Below are positions 10,482 to 22,749 of a stretch of DNA of 64,000 bases, in pieces. Under the pieces are notes generated by a model. It made no database searches. It was not told where the DNA came from and worked only from the letters and a program-made list of their open reading frames with translations. The stretch is from Camellia lanceoleosa (Eukaryota > Streptophyta > Magnoliopsida > Ericales > Theaceae), in the NCBI GenBank assembly GCA_025200525.1, contig CM045760.1, positions 48,751,932 through 48,815,931 of the forward strand. The letters are read 5' to 3'. The translations under genes and the position numbers were made by a program. Numbering within the stretch: position 1 is the stretch's first letter; every line of letters begins with the position of its first letter.

Positions 10482-12403
10482 TTGGTAATTAAAATGAAGT
10501 AATAAAATGAGGACTAAAAATGGTGCAAGATAATAACTTGGTTAGGGTTCAATCAGACGTTAATTGAACCCTTGAGTCTTGAATTGTTTCATACTTGTTA
10601 GTGATATAAACGGTTCAAGAGTCATTGTCGACCACTTCTCTTGATCAATCCATGATAGGGAGGAGGTTTGAGAGTCTTTTATTGTTGCATTTATTGAACT
10701 TGCACACTTTGGTTTATAGGCCATCATGCGATGAAATTGCATCGATTAATGGTTTGGGAATCAAATTTACTACTCATTTGAGTTGTTTGATGATAAGGAG
10801 AGGTAAGTTGTGCAAACAACCCTTGAGAATACCCTGTGCTTGCTCTATTTGCTCTCTGTTACAGCAGGGAAAACCATGCATCAGTGGCCGACAGGCCACT
10901 TTTTGTAGACGGCAGACCATTATTTGTGGCCAGCAGGCCACCACTTTTAGCCTGCCAGCCACTTGTGCAAAATCTTGTAGTGTATTTTTTAAGCAGAACA
11001 GAATTGGTCTTGAGGTGGAAAACAGTACAAGTGTTCAACTATGCAACAAAGGCATTTGGCAGTAGAAACAGTGGCTTTTTCGGGTGGAAAGTCCGCACAA
11101 GCATAAGCATTCCTCATTTCCCAAGGAGGAATAATTAGAGTAGTCAATTTGGTTACTTCGTTTTGTAATTAATTAGTTAGCTAGAATAGTTAATGAATTC
11201 GGTTTGTAATAATCAGTTAAGTAGTTTAGCTAAATTATTCATTTGGATTTGTAATAATTACGTAATTAGCTTAGCTTTAATTAGTTAGCTAGTTAGTTCA
11301 TTCGAATCCTCCTGTGTGAGGGCACAATGTTGTAATAATGTGCATGTCTTCCAACCCCACGTCTTTCTCCCTTTTATTTACTAGCTTATGATGGTTAGTT
11401 TAGAGCATCATGTTTTGTTCAGCATACTTCATACCTTGCATTCACTTGTCTTGTATGCACCGAGGCTCGGTTCATCATTCTAACTTGCATTGTCGTTTAA
11501 ATACTTCTTTGAATATGTGCATAGACCACATGCTATCAAATTGATTCATATGCTATAATAGTAAGTTGAGCCTAGTAATTGCATATCGCATGTGTTGCAT
11601 TAGTCATATTGCATAGTTAGGATCATGCATATTTTCTAACTCTTTTGCTTGTTTTGGCTCGCCTCGGAGTACTAGGTGAGCATTTTTGTACTTTAGCATA
11701 ATGCATGAGTGTGATTGTTACCATGCCTAACATGTTCACCATGAGGCTAATTGCTTAAATGATAAACTATTTGAATACCTGTGGATGATGACTAATTGCT
11801 TGAATTGAAATAATTTGAGTAATGTTCATATGCAATCACTTTTTCAAGTGGTACACATTCGAAACAATTTTCAAAACAATCATGAATCAAGTGATCCAAT
11901 TCTTGCAAATTAGTCTATACTTATGTGTGTACGTATCACATAGTAATACTAGCCTGATAAAGGGAACAAGAGCATATAATGTAAATAAGATTCACATCAT
12001 GGTTAGTAGAGGCCGACCTTTAATCGGGCAAGTGGGAGTGCTCAATTCATGACCTTCTCCTCTCGTACCTAAGTTTCCGAGCCAAGACAATCTTGGTGAT
12101 AACGGACACGTAGTCTTTGGCACGAGTCATGAGTTTCCTAAATTTTCCAAAAATATATAGGTGGCAACACTATACCTAGCAAAGCAGTCCATTTTTGGCA
12201 TTTTTGATTCAAAATCGATTTTCCAAAAGATTTGTCGAATTTGGACTCTATGTCGTTTATCTATTTCACATTCCACTTGTGAGATTAGATTCAGAACCGC
12301 GGGAGTCTGATACTGTAGGGCTTATTTGTCTTTCGAGAGGGGGCATGAAAAGTTGAGCTACAACCATCCTCTCATGGATCTCACTCATGGGGACGTTCTT
12401 ACC
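10482..12403 (+). mobile_element. Element P 3' LTR, second part
   Basis: Continuation of the LTR interrupted at 5829. It contains stretches matching the R-U5 part of the other LTRs: TGTCTTCCAACCCC near 11347, CACGAGTCATGAGTTTCCTA near 12122 and TTTGTCGAATTTGGACTCT near 12232. It ends close to GGGGACGTTCTTACC, corresponding to the GGGGACGTCTACA terminus elsewhere. A GGCC cluster lies at 10883-10971. The exact right boundary (12395-12405) is uncertain. The LTR abuts the middle of a copia gag, so P inserted into copia element C1. Confidence 0.75.
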
Positions 12404-15400
12404 ATTCCGGGAATCAGTCTCAGTCTATGCTTGCTCAGTGCACTACTGCTACTGTTTCTGAGGACTTCTCCTCTTCTAACCCTTTGGATCCTTCCACCCC
12501 GGTCTTCTCTTAGACAAATGTTGAAACCCTAATTAAACAATTTCTCTCCACTTCTGGTACTCCTCCTTCTACTGCTTTGTCTGTCACCTCAAGTACATCT
12601 TCCTGATACTTTGATTCTGCATGTTGTAACTATATGACTTCTGACTCTACTATTTTTTCTTCCACATCTTCTTCTCTACATATTCTTTCCATACATACTG
12701 TTGATGGTTCTCTTATGTCTGTGAGTCATATAGGTTCTATCTCTACATCTCACTTGTCCTTATCACATGTCTATCTTATTCCTTCTCTCACTTTAAACTT
12801 TGTTTCCATTAGTCAATCATGTGAACATGGTCTAACTATCACTTCTGCTAATGGTTGTTTGGTGCAAGACCCCTAGACAAGACAGACCCTTGGGATCGGT
12901 CGTAAACATGGACGTCTTTATGAGCTCGTTCATCTTCATGTTCCAGTCTCTACTCTATTGGCTACCCCTACATGTACTTCCTCTGTCTCTACATTATCAC
13001 CTTTTCATCTTTTGCAGTGTCGGTTAGGTCATATTTCTGTTAGTCGATTGTAATCTTTAATTTCTAGTGGTCAGTTAGGTCATGTCTCTTCAGATAATTT
13101 GGATTGTTTTTCTTGTCAACTTACCAAACAACCGGCTTTGTCCTTTAATAAAAGTACTTCCATTTCTTGTGCTCTTTTTGATCTTATACATTATGATATT
13201 TGGGGCCCATCTCCTACACCCACCATGGAGGGGAGCACGTCATTTTGTTATTTTTGTTTATGATTTTTCTCATTATACTTGGATATTTCTTATGAAAAAT
13301 CGTTCTGAACTCAAACAACTTTATTATAATTTTGCCAAAATGGTTTAAACCCAGTTTTCCAAAACTACAAAAATCTTCTGTTCTGATAATGCTATGGAAT
13401 ACAGGGATTTTGAATTTTTATCTTTTCTTTAGAATCATTGTACTCAGCCTCATCGTTCTTGTGCTGGCATGTCAAACATAGGCATATTCTTGATACTACT
13501 CGGGGCTTTTCTCATTTTTTCATCTTGTCCTGAAAATTTTTTAGGGGAAGCTGCCCTTACTGCTAGTTACACCATTAATTATGTTCCAATATCAGTTCTT
13601 CATAATCACACACACCCTACGAGCAATTATATGGTGCATCTCCCTCTTACACTGCTTATCGGGTTTTTGGGTCTGCATGTTTTGTTCTTCTCCAACCTCA
13701 TGAGCACACCAAACTAGAACCTCATTCTCGTCTGTGTTGTTTTCTTGGATATGACATTGGACATAAAGGTTATCGCTGTTGGGATCCCATTTCAAAACAT
13801 CTTCGTATCTCTCGCCATGTAGTCTTTGGGGAAAATAAAATGTTTGCCTCCCTTTCTTCCTTTCACTTATCTTCTCTAGCTTCCAATCTCCACTTTATTG
13901 ATCCCTCTATGGATTTATTTCCTGATAATTTTGATGCAGATCTTCCTTCTCCAGACACGCCATTGCTTACGCATGATCCTATCGAGCCTGTTCTCCCTGA
14001 TGCTCCTTATGATGTCTCTTTGGCTCTGTCGCATCTTCATGAGTCTTCACCCTCTCCTATTCAGCCTCCTTCTTCCAGTCGTCCACAATGGGTAACATAA
14101 CCTAATGTTCACCTTTGTGATTATATTGTTGGTTCTACTGCCTTTTCTACTTATGAGCCTTCTTCCTATCGTGAGGCATGTTCTAACCCTCTTTGACAGC
14201 AAGCTATGACTAATGAATTACAAGCATTAGACAAAACTCATACTTGGAATGTTATTGATCTTTCCCTTGGTAAGATTACGATCGGGTGTAAATGGGTCTA
14301 TAAAATCAAGACTCATTTTGATGGATCTATTGAGCACTACAAAGCTCGTTTGGTTGCTTGGGGTTTCACTCAAGAATATGGTATTGATTATGAGGAGACT
14401 TTTGCTCCTGTTGCTCGTCTCACTTTTGATCGTAGCTTGATTGTTATTGCAGCTGCTCGTAATTGGGGCCTTTTTCAAATAGATGTGAACAATGTCTTCC
14501 TCAAAGGTGATCTTCTTGAGGAAGTCTATATTTAACCCCATCTTGGGTCGACTATTTCGGCTTATAAAGTCTGCAAACTGCAACGCGCCTTATATGGACT
14601 CAAGCAAGCTCCTCGTGCTTGGTTTACTAAGTTCAGTGCTACTATACATGACTTTGGCTTCACTTTAGCTCCTATGACTTGGCTTTATTTATTTGCACCA
14701 ATGCTCAAGGCACCACTCTCCTTTTTCTTTATATGGATGATATGATTATCACCGGAGATGATGAGGTCGGTATTCTTCGCTTCAAATAGTTTCTTAGCTA
14801 CCACTTTGAGATGAAGGATCTTGGTACTCTTAATTATTTCTTAAGTCTTGAAATCTCTCATGACTCATCTGGCTATTTTCTCTCTCAGGCCAAATATGCT
14901 TCTGATCTTCTCGCTCAAGCTGCACTTACTGATTGTAAAACTACTTCAACTCCAATTGATCCTTAGACTTGTCTTACTCCCCTTAAAGTCACTCTTCTTC
15001 CTGATGCTACCCTTTACCGGCAGTTGGTAGGCAGTCTTATCTACCTTAAAGTTACTTGGCATGATCTTTCATATGCTGTCTACATTGTTAATCAGTATAT
15101 GTCGGATCCTCGCACACCTCATTATGATGCCCTGCTTCACATTCTTCGCTATCTCAAGGGCACTCTATTTCATGGTCTTCACTATTCCTCTCTATCTTCT
15201 CTCAAGCTTCATGCTTATTCTGATGCTGATTGGGCTGGGGATCCCACTGATCGTCACTCCACTACTAGCTTCTGTTTCTTCCTAGGGGATTCACTTATTT
15301 CTTGGCGTGACAAGAAACAGACTCTCACTGCTCACTCTAGTACTAAGGCAGAATGTCGAGCTCTTGCAGATACTATCCAGGAACTTCTATAGCTCCAATG

Positions 15401-15682
15401 GCTCCTTGCTGACATGGGTGTCGCTTTTACTGATGCTACCTTTCGCTACTGTGACAACCAAAGTGCTATTCAAATTGCTCATAATGATGTCTTCCACGAT
15501 TGCACTAAACATATTGAGATCTGCTGTCATTTTATCCGCCTGCATTTTGTTTGTGGCATAGTCCATCTCCATTCTGTTGCTTCTGCTGATTAGCCTTCTG
15601 ATATCTTCACCAAGGCTCATCACCCTGGTTGTTGTAGTGACTTAGTTTCCAAACTCATGTTGGTTGATGCCTATCCACCTTG
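12404..15682 (+). pseudogene. Copia element C1 gag-pol remnant
   Basis: Order on the plus strand: end of gag; protease with DSA at the catalytic position where DSG is usual (~12610); GAG-pre-integrase with HISVSRL; integrase core fragments around YDIWGPSP and DFSHYTWIF (13190-13330); reverse transcriptase RVT_2 from ~14200 with [26 protein letters not shown] and [11 protein letters not shown] (~14735); RNase H with YSDADWAGDP, HSSTKAE and CDNQSAI. At least ten in-frame stops and several frameshifts break it, including TGA 12604, TAG 12874, TAA 13346, TAA 14533 and TAG 15390. Most stops sit where copia proteins have Gln or Trp. The 5' LTR and most of gag are missing because element P inserted there. 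Confidence 0.9.
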
Positions 15683-15702
15683 AGTTTATGGAGGGCTATT
15701 AG

Positions 15703-15797
15703 TGTATTTATATAGTTATATATTGTTTATTGGTAGTGATTATTGTACCTATCATATTTGGTGAGTGTGATTGATACACCTTCCTACTTAATGTAAC
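15703..15797 (+). mobile_element. C1 3' LTR, left half
   Basis: Begins TGTATTTATA after a short purine run (ATGGAGGG) that follows the end of pol. It is cut at 15797 by solo LTR S2 and continues at 18110. Confidence 0.65.
15793..15797 (+). repeat. Target-site duplication, left copy (GTAAC)
   Basis: Exact 5-base match to 18105-18109, flanking the TGTCAC...TTACA insertion. Confidence 0.85.
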
Positions 15798-16419
15798 TGT
15801 CACAACCCAAACCCACCCCTATAGGTTTAGCACTGTAATCAACCAGTAATCTTGGGATTACCAAAGGCCTCTGAATAGATTAACACATAATAAGGAACTG
15901 TAGAAGCAGACATATATGGGATAGAAATTTAAAACTTTATATACATACATGTGACGTTATATACATACATTAATCTTATGTCACACACTCATACAGATAA
16001 AGCCAAAAAGGGACTTAGCCCAACATACGTATAAACAGAAACTTGTTCAAATCTCACAAAAGAAAACGAAGTCTTAGACTTAGTTCGTAAAACACGACCA
16101 CACGACTTTTCTGAAACCTCCTTAGGAGGCACAAAGGTTGGCTGACAAAACGGAATTCTAGGCAATCATCATTGAGTCCAGTCACACACCTAATCACCTA
16201 CATACATAAATAATAGAGTGCATAGGAGCCCAGTGAATAATAATAGAGTAAAAGGGTTTAATTGAATGATGTCCCATATCAAATTCGGAAAGCAGATTCA
16301 TATTCATATTCTTGTTCACATTATATACAGTAATCAGAGTCTCATGCTTAATCATATGTGGTACATCCATTAGCACTAACAAAACAGATACAGAGCAGAT
16401 TATGGTTATGAGTAACCCC

Positions 16420-16531
16420 TTCCATAAAGGAACCTCCAGATCCAAGTAATAGATAACAAATATGCTGAGCTCCATGATGGAGCCTCCGGTACGGGTAACA
16501 GATATCAGACATATTAAGTTCCATAATGGAA
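16420..16531 (+). repeat. Three ~50-base repeats with covarying dyads
   Basis: TTCCATAAAGGAA (16420), CTCCATGATGGAG (16470) and TTCCATAATGGAA (16519) are each followed by CCTCC. The outer base pair changes on both sides together between copies. Confidence 0.7.
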
Positions 16532-17667
16532 CCTCCAATACCGGGTAGCAGCTAACAGATATCACATGATGCTAAGGATGCCACAATTACATTTCAGAAA
16601 TTGGACAATCATTCATTGTAAGGAACCTAGCATTTCAGAAAACAAATCTTATTTCATCATACAGAAAATAAATAAAGTTAAACATAGCTTTACTAAGTTA
16701 TTACTCACGGCTGGCTTCAAAAGCAAACAGACAGAGCAGACAGATCAAATAGCTCACGGTGCATGACCGACACAAATAGATAATGGACACACACACTGAA
16801 ACACATGCTCGAAAAACACTTAACTCAATTCTTTTCTATCTTGGTGTGTTTCTAATCCTTATCCTCATTATTATGTCTTAATTAGGGCTTAAGAATGCCT
16901 AACAAGCAATGAGGATGCCAAAATGTGTTTTGAAACACTTAGCCAAATTTTCAAAAACAAAGGTGGTTGCTGGAGCACAGGCTCTACCACTCGAGCCAAC
17001 CCCCAAACTCTGTAAAACTACTAGGAGCTCACATTCTCCGCTCGAGCGCAAACTCCACTGCTTGAGCGGAGGGTGCAAATTCTAGAATTTTCAAATTGCT
17101 GATACAAGCTCAAAACTCAAATTCAAAGCTGCAAAACATATTCTTTTGGGCCAAAAGCTTAAGGGAACACATGGAATTTGTAAAACATTGTGACTTCAAA
17201 ATCATTTCATAAAAATTAAAGCCCAAAAGCATGCCAATTGTACAAAATCAAGCTTGACACTTTGGAAACATGACGCGTATGTAATGATATGAGCTTCAAC
17301 CTTTCAAACCATGATCAATTGAGATATTAAATACAAAAACATGTTGAATTCCTAGAACATAGCCAAGGCAGGGTCATGCATGTGAAGATTCTTGTAAAAA
17401 CAACTTCAAAACTTCATGGTATGCACATTGATGTATGAATGTTCCCAATTTCCTTAATCTAGACTCAATTCTCATTGATTAAACACTTCAACCTCTAGAA
17501 TTCTTGCACATATGTCTTGAATACAAAGTTTAAAGACAAGAGCCTTCCCTAGAGTTCTCAATTCTTTAAGGTTTAGTGGTGATCTGGAACAACTCTTCAA
17601 GTCTCCTAGCCAATTCCTTCCAAACCTTAGCAACTCTTCACCTCTTTCTATTTGAGTTCAATTCTAG

Positions 17668-17674
17668 CCTACTC

Positions 17675-17705
<31 letters not shown>

Positions 17706-17706
17706 C
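17668..17706 (+). repeat. (CT)n microsatellite
   Basis: Nearly uninterrupted CT dinucleotide run with one CCC interruption, inside solo LTR S2. Confidence 0.9.
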
Positions 17707-18104
17707 ACGTTTAGTTCAAGGAGGGTAGAAAGTGATGAGTCTAGCAAGTGCTTATAAGCCTTGTATAGGCTTGATTGAGGTGTTTAATTAAACTTGGCTT
17801 AAGACTAGTTAATGACAAGTACTTTATTCTAATTTCTTCGTTCTGAATTGAATTTCAATTGAACCTACCATAATATTCTAAAAATTCCGAATAACATATA
17901 AATCAAGTCAATTTTGTGATCAGATGACGATAAGGCCTTTAATTTGCAGAACAAAACAAAAACACAGACAGATATTTCTACGACAGACAGCTATAAACAC
18001 AAATAATGCAATACACATATAATTAATTCAGAATTTCATCTTAATTACTTATTAGGCATTCTTAATCAAAGATTATTAGCTAATCACAGGTCGAAGTTAT
18101 TACA

Positions 18105-18109
18105 GTAAC
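18105..18109 (+). repeat. Target-site duplication, right copy (GTAAC)
   Basis: Exact copy of 15793-15797. Confidence 0.85.
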
Positions 18110-18216
18110 CTTCCTACTTAGTGTACATTCTCTCATCCTATAAATATATGAGTCATTGTACTCAATTCTATACAATAATATATACAGAGTTTTACTTTTC
18201 TCTCTAAATTATTTCA
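18110..18216 (+). mobile_element. C1 3' LTR, right half, with LTR TATA box
   Basis: Continues the LTR broken at 15797. The words CTTCCTACTTA on both sides of the insertion show that the uninterrupted LTR had a short direct repeat here. TATAAATATA lies at 18139-18148. Total LTR length is about 200 bases, short but within the copia range. The end near 18216 is approximate. Confidence 0.6.
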
Positions 18217-18218
18217 TC

Positions 18219-18690
18219 ATGGTGAATCTGGTAAAATGGATTGCACCTATGGATGGTTTTTTTAAGGTGAATTTTGATGGGGCAATTTTTGGTCAACATC
18301 AAATGATTAGGGCTGGTATAGTTGTCCAGGACCATGTGGGCGCGGTAATTGCATCTTCTTTTGAAAAGCTTTTGTACTAGACAGAGGCTGAAGGTGCCGA
18401 GGAGTATAAACTCTTGAAGGTGGTAATTTTTGCAACAGAATTAGGACTACGAGATGCCCACATTGAAAGTGATTCTCTATCAATCATAAAGGCCCTTTAG
18501 ATGGGTGAGTTTTCTTGCTTTTTAGACACATTTTGCTAGAGGCTTCTGAGAAATGTGATGGATTTAGCTGACTATGCATCACACATACAAAGAGACGTGG
18601 GAATAAGGTAGCTCATCGTTTGGCTCGGATGGTTGTCATGCTACCTGGTTTGACTATTTGGATAGAAGACATTTTGCCAGCTCAGTCCTT
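18219..18690 (+). pseudogene. LINE-type RNase H domain fragment
   Basis: Translation from 18219 gives a WIAPMDGFFKVNFDGA start, then AGIVVQDHVGAVIASS, then a block around LGLRDAHIESDSLSIIKAL. This is the RVT_3-type RNase H fold (PF13456) found at the C-terminus of plant LINE polyproteins and in many domesticated derivatives. Stops at ~18378 (TAG) and ~18498 (TAG) sit at likely Gln positions, with further breaks after 18520. There is no reverse transcriptase upstream, so this is a truncated or captured fragment. It lies directly against the copia LTR end. Confidence 0.7.
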
Positions 18691-18707
18691 GCTCATTATT
18701 CCTAAAT

Positions 18708-18755
18708 CGTTGTCTTGAGTTTTTTTTTTTGGGTAAGTAACGTTGTCTTGAGTTT
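18708..18755 (-). mobile_element. Minimal retroposon tail between 15-base direct repeats
   Basis: CGTTGTCTTGAGTTT occurs at 18708-18722 and again at 18741-18755. Between them is a T-run followed by GGGTAAGTAA, the complement of a TTACTTACCC plus poly(A) tail. This looks like a severely 5'-truncated LINE or SINE tail with a target duplication. Confidence 0.5.
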
Positions 18756-19286
18756 GTTATTACACATTCTAAAAAAAAATGAGGGGTTTAAAATATAAAA
18801 TAACCAATATCAAAATGCAATTCCATGAAACAAACCACAAAAAGATGATCACCTCATTAGACAGATCGGGTAGTACCTTCAGAGTATCAATAATATTGTT
18901 CAAGAATGACAAGACTTGTTTCAAGTGCCCAAAAAAAAAAAAAATTTCTGAATCGTTTGCTCATTAAAACAAGACTATGTTACAAGGACTCATGAATATT
19001 CTAAATTTGCGAAATACCCATGTCGAGCAATTAATACTTAAGTAAAGGTATCCTAATATGGTATGTATGCCTAATAGAAGATGCAAACAACAAGTACATG
19101 TAAGTAATCATGTTTACTATATAACTAATCATATGACTTTCATATTAGATATAAAATGCTACATTTTAGTTTGTATGACCATCTTCAATTTAAACTCATA
19201 TCTTTTTTCAAATTTAAATTTGATGAAAAATTGGTAAAAACGGTGTTTCAATAGATTCACCAAATTAGTATTAATTGAAAGAAGTC
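18756..19286. other. A/T-rich spacer, no feature recognised
   Basis: Contains short A-runs (18771-18779, 18931-18943) and no open frame or repeat I can support. Probably diverged LTR or intergenic DNA. Confidence 0.6.
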
Positions 19287-20407
19287 TGATGTAGGCTGAA
19301 AGGTACCACATTGAGGCCACTTAAGTTACATTTTTAGTCTTTCATTTTGTTTATTTAGTGGAGATGATGTGTTTCATGCATTTGTACAGATTTGGCAGGA
19401 AATACGCAAATTCAATCAAAAAGGGCGCGAAAGCAGATCCTCCGTGTAAGAAGCGAAAAATTCGAGCCAGCCAAACCACCGTACGTGCGGCCAAGCTTCA
19501 CTGCACCGCTCTAGCGGCCCACCTAGGGATGCATGTGCAGAATTTTGGGTTTGTTCTGCTGAGAATAAAAGGAAGAAAAAAAGGAGGCTAGAGTTTGAAA
19601 ATTATTCTAAAGAAAAGGAGGCTAGGGTTTTGAAAAGGTAATTTTTCCTCAAGCTTCAAGGAGAACTTGCATGGGGGCTTCTTCTTGTTCCATCTCTTCC
19701 ACCTCTTTCTACTCCTTCATGAGTGGCTAGGTTCTTCTTTTCTAGGGTTTTGATGAAACCCTAGCTATGTAATAAGATTTTTTAAAAGCTTTGATTGTGA
19801 ATCAGTTTGAATCAATGTATGGATGATTTAGAAGTTTTTAATAATTGTTCCTTTCATCTCTTCAAGTATTTTACTATCTGTGATTGTCTAATGCTTTCCA
19901 TACATTAATTTTCTTTGTGTTTATGTTCAAAGTACGAGACGAGTCATGCTGCGAGAGACGGGTCGTGTTGCTACCATAGTTTAAAGAAAACACCTCGTGC
20001 TACTAGGGATGATTCGTTCCTGTACGTTGAATGCAACAGCCCTCTTGATCAATATTTCAAACTTGTAGTTGTGAAATATTGGGTATTTCAAACCGGATTG
20101 CAATTATTGGCTGATGTTAAATCTCATTTATGTGGTTAGTGGTGAATTCTTTGCCCTATGATTTTTTCCAAAAAATTTACATCTCAAACCCTAATTTTAA
20201 TTGTCAATTTAATTATTCAATTTCATTGAATTCTTGTTTAGTCATAATATCCATCAATCTTTTTATTCAAAATTAATTTAGAAATCTAGCAATTAAATTA
20301 GTTTAATTTCTTGTTTGTCCCTGTGGATCGATACCTAGACTTGCCATTATTCTAAAAGAATTTGGTATAGTTTAGTGTTTATATTTGGTGTGTGTAACGG
20401 CCCATCA
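19287..20407 (+). mobile_element. 5' LTR of Athila-like element
   Basis: The segment begins TGATG and ends CATCA, an inverted terminal pair, and is followed after five bases by an Athila-type primer-binding site. Length is 1.12 kb. The left boundary rests on the TGATG/CATCA symmetry only, since no second LTR was found to compare. Confidence 0.6.
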
Positions 20408-20412
20408 AATTT

Positions 20413-20430
20413 TGGCACCATTGCCAGGGA
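20413..20430 (+). other. Primer-binding site of Athila-like element (tRNA-Asp type, decayed)
   Basis: TGGCACCATTGCCAGGGA differs from the usual Athila tRNA-Asp-type site TGGCGCCGTTGCCGGGGA at three positions. All three are CpG changed to CpA. Confidence 0.8.
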
Positions 20431-20793
20431 CTTCTAGCAAAATTGAGCAATTTAAAGTTACATTCCTATTTTAATTTTTAGTTTAGATTTTATATTTTTG
20501 TGTTGCTAAGTGTGCAGAGTGTTTGCAAGTGGAGCTATCACGGAAGTATAAGCGGAGCGCAACTAAGCTTTATAAGCAAACCACAACACCAAAGTGCTTA
20601 AAAAAAAAAAGAAACAATTACTCGCAAGCAAAGCACCAAAGTGTTATAACTAGAGAGCTCAAGTGGAAATTAGGGATAACGTCTGCACGTCAAGCATCCG
20701 CAAGACGAGTAGAGCATTTTTGTTAAATCGCTGTGAGTATTCTCTTCTTTGGTATTTTTGCTTTCATAACCTAGTGCACAGAGTCTAAACTTA

Positions 20794-20801
20794 GTGTGTG
20801 T

Positions 20802-20844
<43 letters not shown>
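20794..20844 (+). repeat. (TG)n microsatellite in the gag leader
   Basis: TG repeat broken once by a TA. It encodes the artefactual Cys-Val run at the head of the gag frame. The true gag start is probably not within it. Confidence 0.9.
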
Positions 20845-20849
<5 letters not shown>

Positions 20850-22715
20850 TGTACGCAACGGCGCCGTTCTTGTCGCCCTGAATTATGGAATTTGGACCTT
20901 GAACTAGAAAGGACTCTTAGGAAACTTAGAGCCACTGCTTGTGTTCCTAGGCTTGAATACCCTTATCCATACTTCGAACCAATAGAGATAGAAAACCTGA
21001 ATGGCCTGAATGGGCCCAACTGGACCCTTAAGGATTACTTCACACCCACTGCATATACATCACCATCATGCATTCAATTACCTGACACTACTACTGCTCA
21101 TTATGAGATTAAGTCCAGCACCATCCAAATGCTTCCATCATTTCATGGACTAGCTCATGATGACCCTTACAAACATTTGAATGAATTTCTAGAAATTTTC
21201 TCTACAGTGAAGATCCAAAATTTCATCAATGAGGCCCTAATGTTGTGTTTGTTTCCATTTTCATCAAAGGACAAAGCCAAACACTGGCTGAACTCCTTAC
21301 CTGCTAATTTAATCACAACTTGGGACCAATTACAGAGGTTTTTGGAGAAGTACTTTCCCATTGGTAAGGCCAACCAACTCAGGCGAGCCATCACCAATTT
21401 TGCTCAAATTGATGGCGAGCAATTTTATAAGACATGGGAGAGACTTCATGACCTTCTCCAACAGTGTCCCCACCACCGAGTGCTTGATTGGCAACTTGTA
21501 CAGACCTTTTACTATGGCTTAATAGAGTGTCACCACCAAATGGTGGATTCTTCTTGTGGTGGGACATTCATGTCAAAAAATGACGCCAATTCATGGCAAT
21601 TATTTGAGAACTTAAGTGATAATTCCTTTCACCATGCCTTTGCAGCCCGGCAAGTCCGGTAACCAATAGTTGGAGCCCCAAAAAGATGGGGCATTTATGA
21701 GGTAGGGAAAAACCTAGAGTTAGCCCAACAGGTAGAGGCATTGTCCAAAAAAAATGGACCAATTATTAGCTACGAGACATGCCCCTACACGGCAAGATCA
21801 ACCTCAATTTCACGAGGCATGTGCTATATGTGCGAGCCTTGCTCATGACTTGAATGAGTGCCCTTCGGCATTACAATTTTCGGAGTTAGTCCAAGAGCAT
21901 GTGAATGCGGCTCAAAGATTCTCCAACTTGGATAATGACCCATATTACAATACATATAATCCGGGATGGAGAAATCACCCTAATTTTTCTTGGAGACCTC
22001 TTTCACAAGGCACTTCTTACAATCCTCCACCACCAAGGTAGAATTTTAATAATTTTTCCAACCAATCTTCCTACTGGCTACTACAACCTTACCGATAACC
22101 ACAACCCCCGCCTATTCCTTAAGGTAACTCGGCCTTTAAGACTCAGGTGTTAGAAGTTCTCTCAGAACTTAAGGGGTTAGCACCAGTAGTTCACTCCCAT
22201 ACTCACTCCATTGCCAAGCTAGAGGCCTAATTGGGTCAAATGGCTAATAACATGAATAGGAGAGATGAGGGAAAATTACCGAGTTAGACTATGGCCAACC
22301 CTAAGGGTCAATATGGAGCAGAAGGGTCGGATGGGAATGGAAAGCACCATGAGCAGGTGCAAATAGTGATTGCTTTGAGAAGTAGGAAAGAGTTAGAGCC
22401 TCGACCGATTACGTCTGATGCAACTAAGGCTAAGAAGGGTGATCACGGTGGTCAACCCAAAGAGAGCAAAGGTGAAGGAGAGACACCTAAGAGGGATGAC
22501 TTAGCCCCTAGCACTTCACATGAGCCCAAGGCACCATATGTGCCTAAGGCACCCTTTTCCCAATGCCTTGAAACACCGTCCCCTTTCAATAAGAAGACGA
22601 CATCCATGGTAGCGATGATGAAGGTTTTTAAACAAGTTAAAATCAACCTCCCCTTGTTGGAGGCGATTAAGCAAGTACCCTCCTATGCTAAATTTTTGAA
22701 GGACCTTTGTACGTA
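20840..22715 (+). pseudogene. Athila-like gag remnant
   Basis: Structural capsid protein of the element. The first 270 codons are open: LPSFHGLAHDDPYKHLNEF, then LFPFSSKDKAKHWLNSLP, then FLEKYFP and WERLHDLLQQCPHH, the retrotransposon gag core of the Athila lineage. A Cys-rich CAICASLAHDLNECP follows near 21830. Stops at 21660, 22039, 22096, 22123, 22228 and 22287 break the distal half, mostly TAG or TAA at likely Gln positions. The last open block (22291-22716) is Lys/Pro-rich and ends in a Leu-rich segment that normally leads into the protease. Confidence 0.88.
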
Positions 22716-22749
22716 AAAGCATAAATCTAGGACAGACGTGTCCCAAAAG

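Larger units (their letters stand above)
15798..18104 (+). mobile_element. Solo LTR S2, 2.3 kb, Ty3/gypsy type
   Basis: Begins TGTCACAACCC, ends TTACA, and is bordered by GTAAC on both sides. No primer-binding site or pol motif lies between, so it is read as a solo LTR. TGTCACAACCC is a start common to several plant gypsy LTRs. Inside are three ~50-base repeats with dyads (16420-16531) and a CT microsatellite (17668-17706). The 123-codon minus-strand frame at 16194-16565 is repeat-derived and not called a gene. Orientation is inferred from the start only. Confidence 0.85.

Noticed and set aside
16194..16565. 123-codon minus-strand frame in solo LTR S2
   Set aside because: It spans the ~50-base dyad repeats, whose translation repeats itself, and shows no domain.
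20796..20844. Start of Athila gag at the Met within the TG microsatellite
   Set aside because: The Cys-Val run is not part of any gag; the true start probably lies upstream and has been disrupted, or downstream of the repeat.
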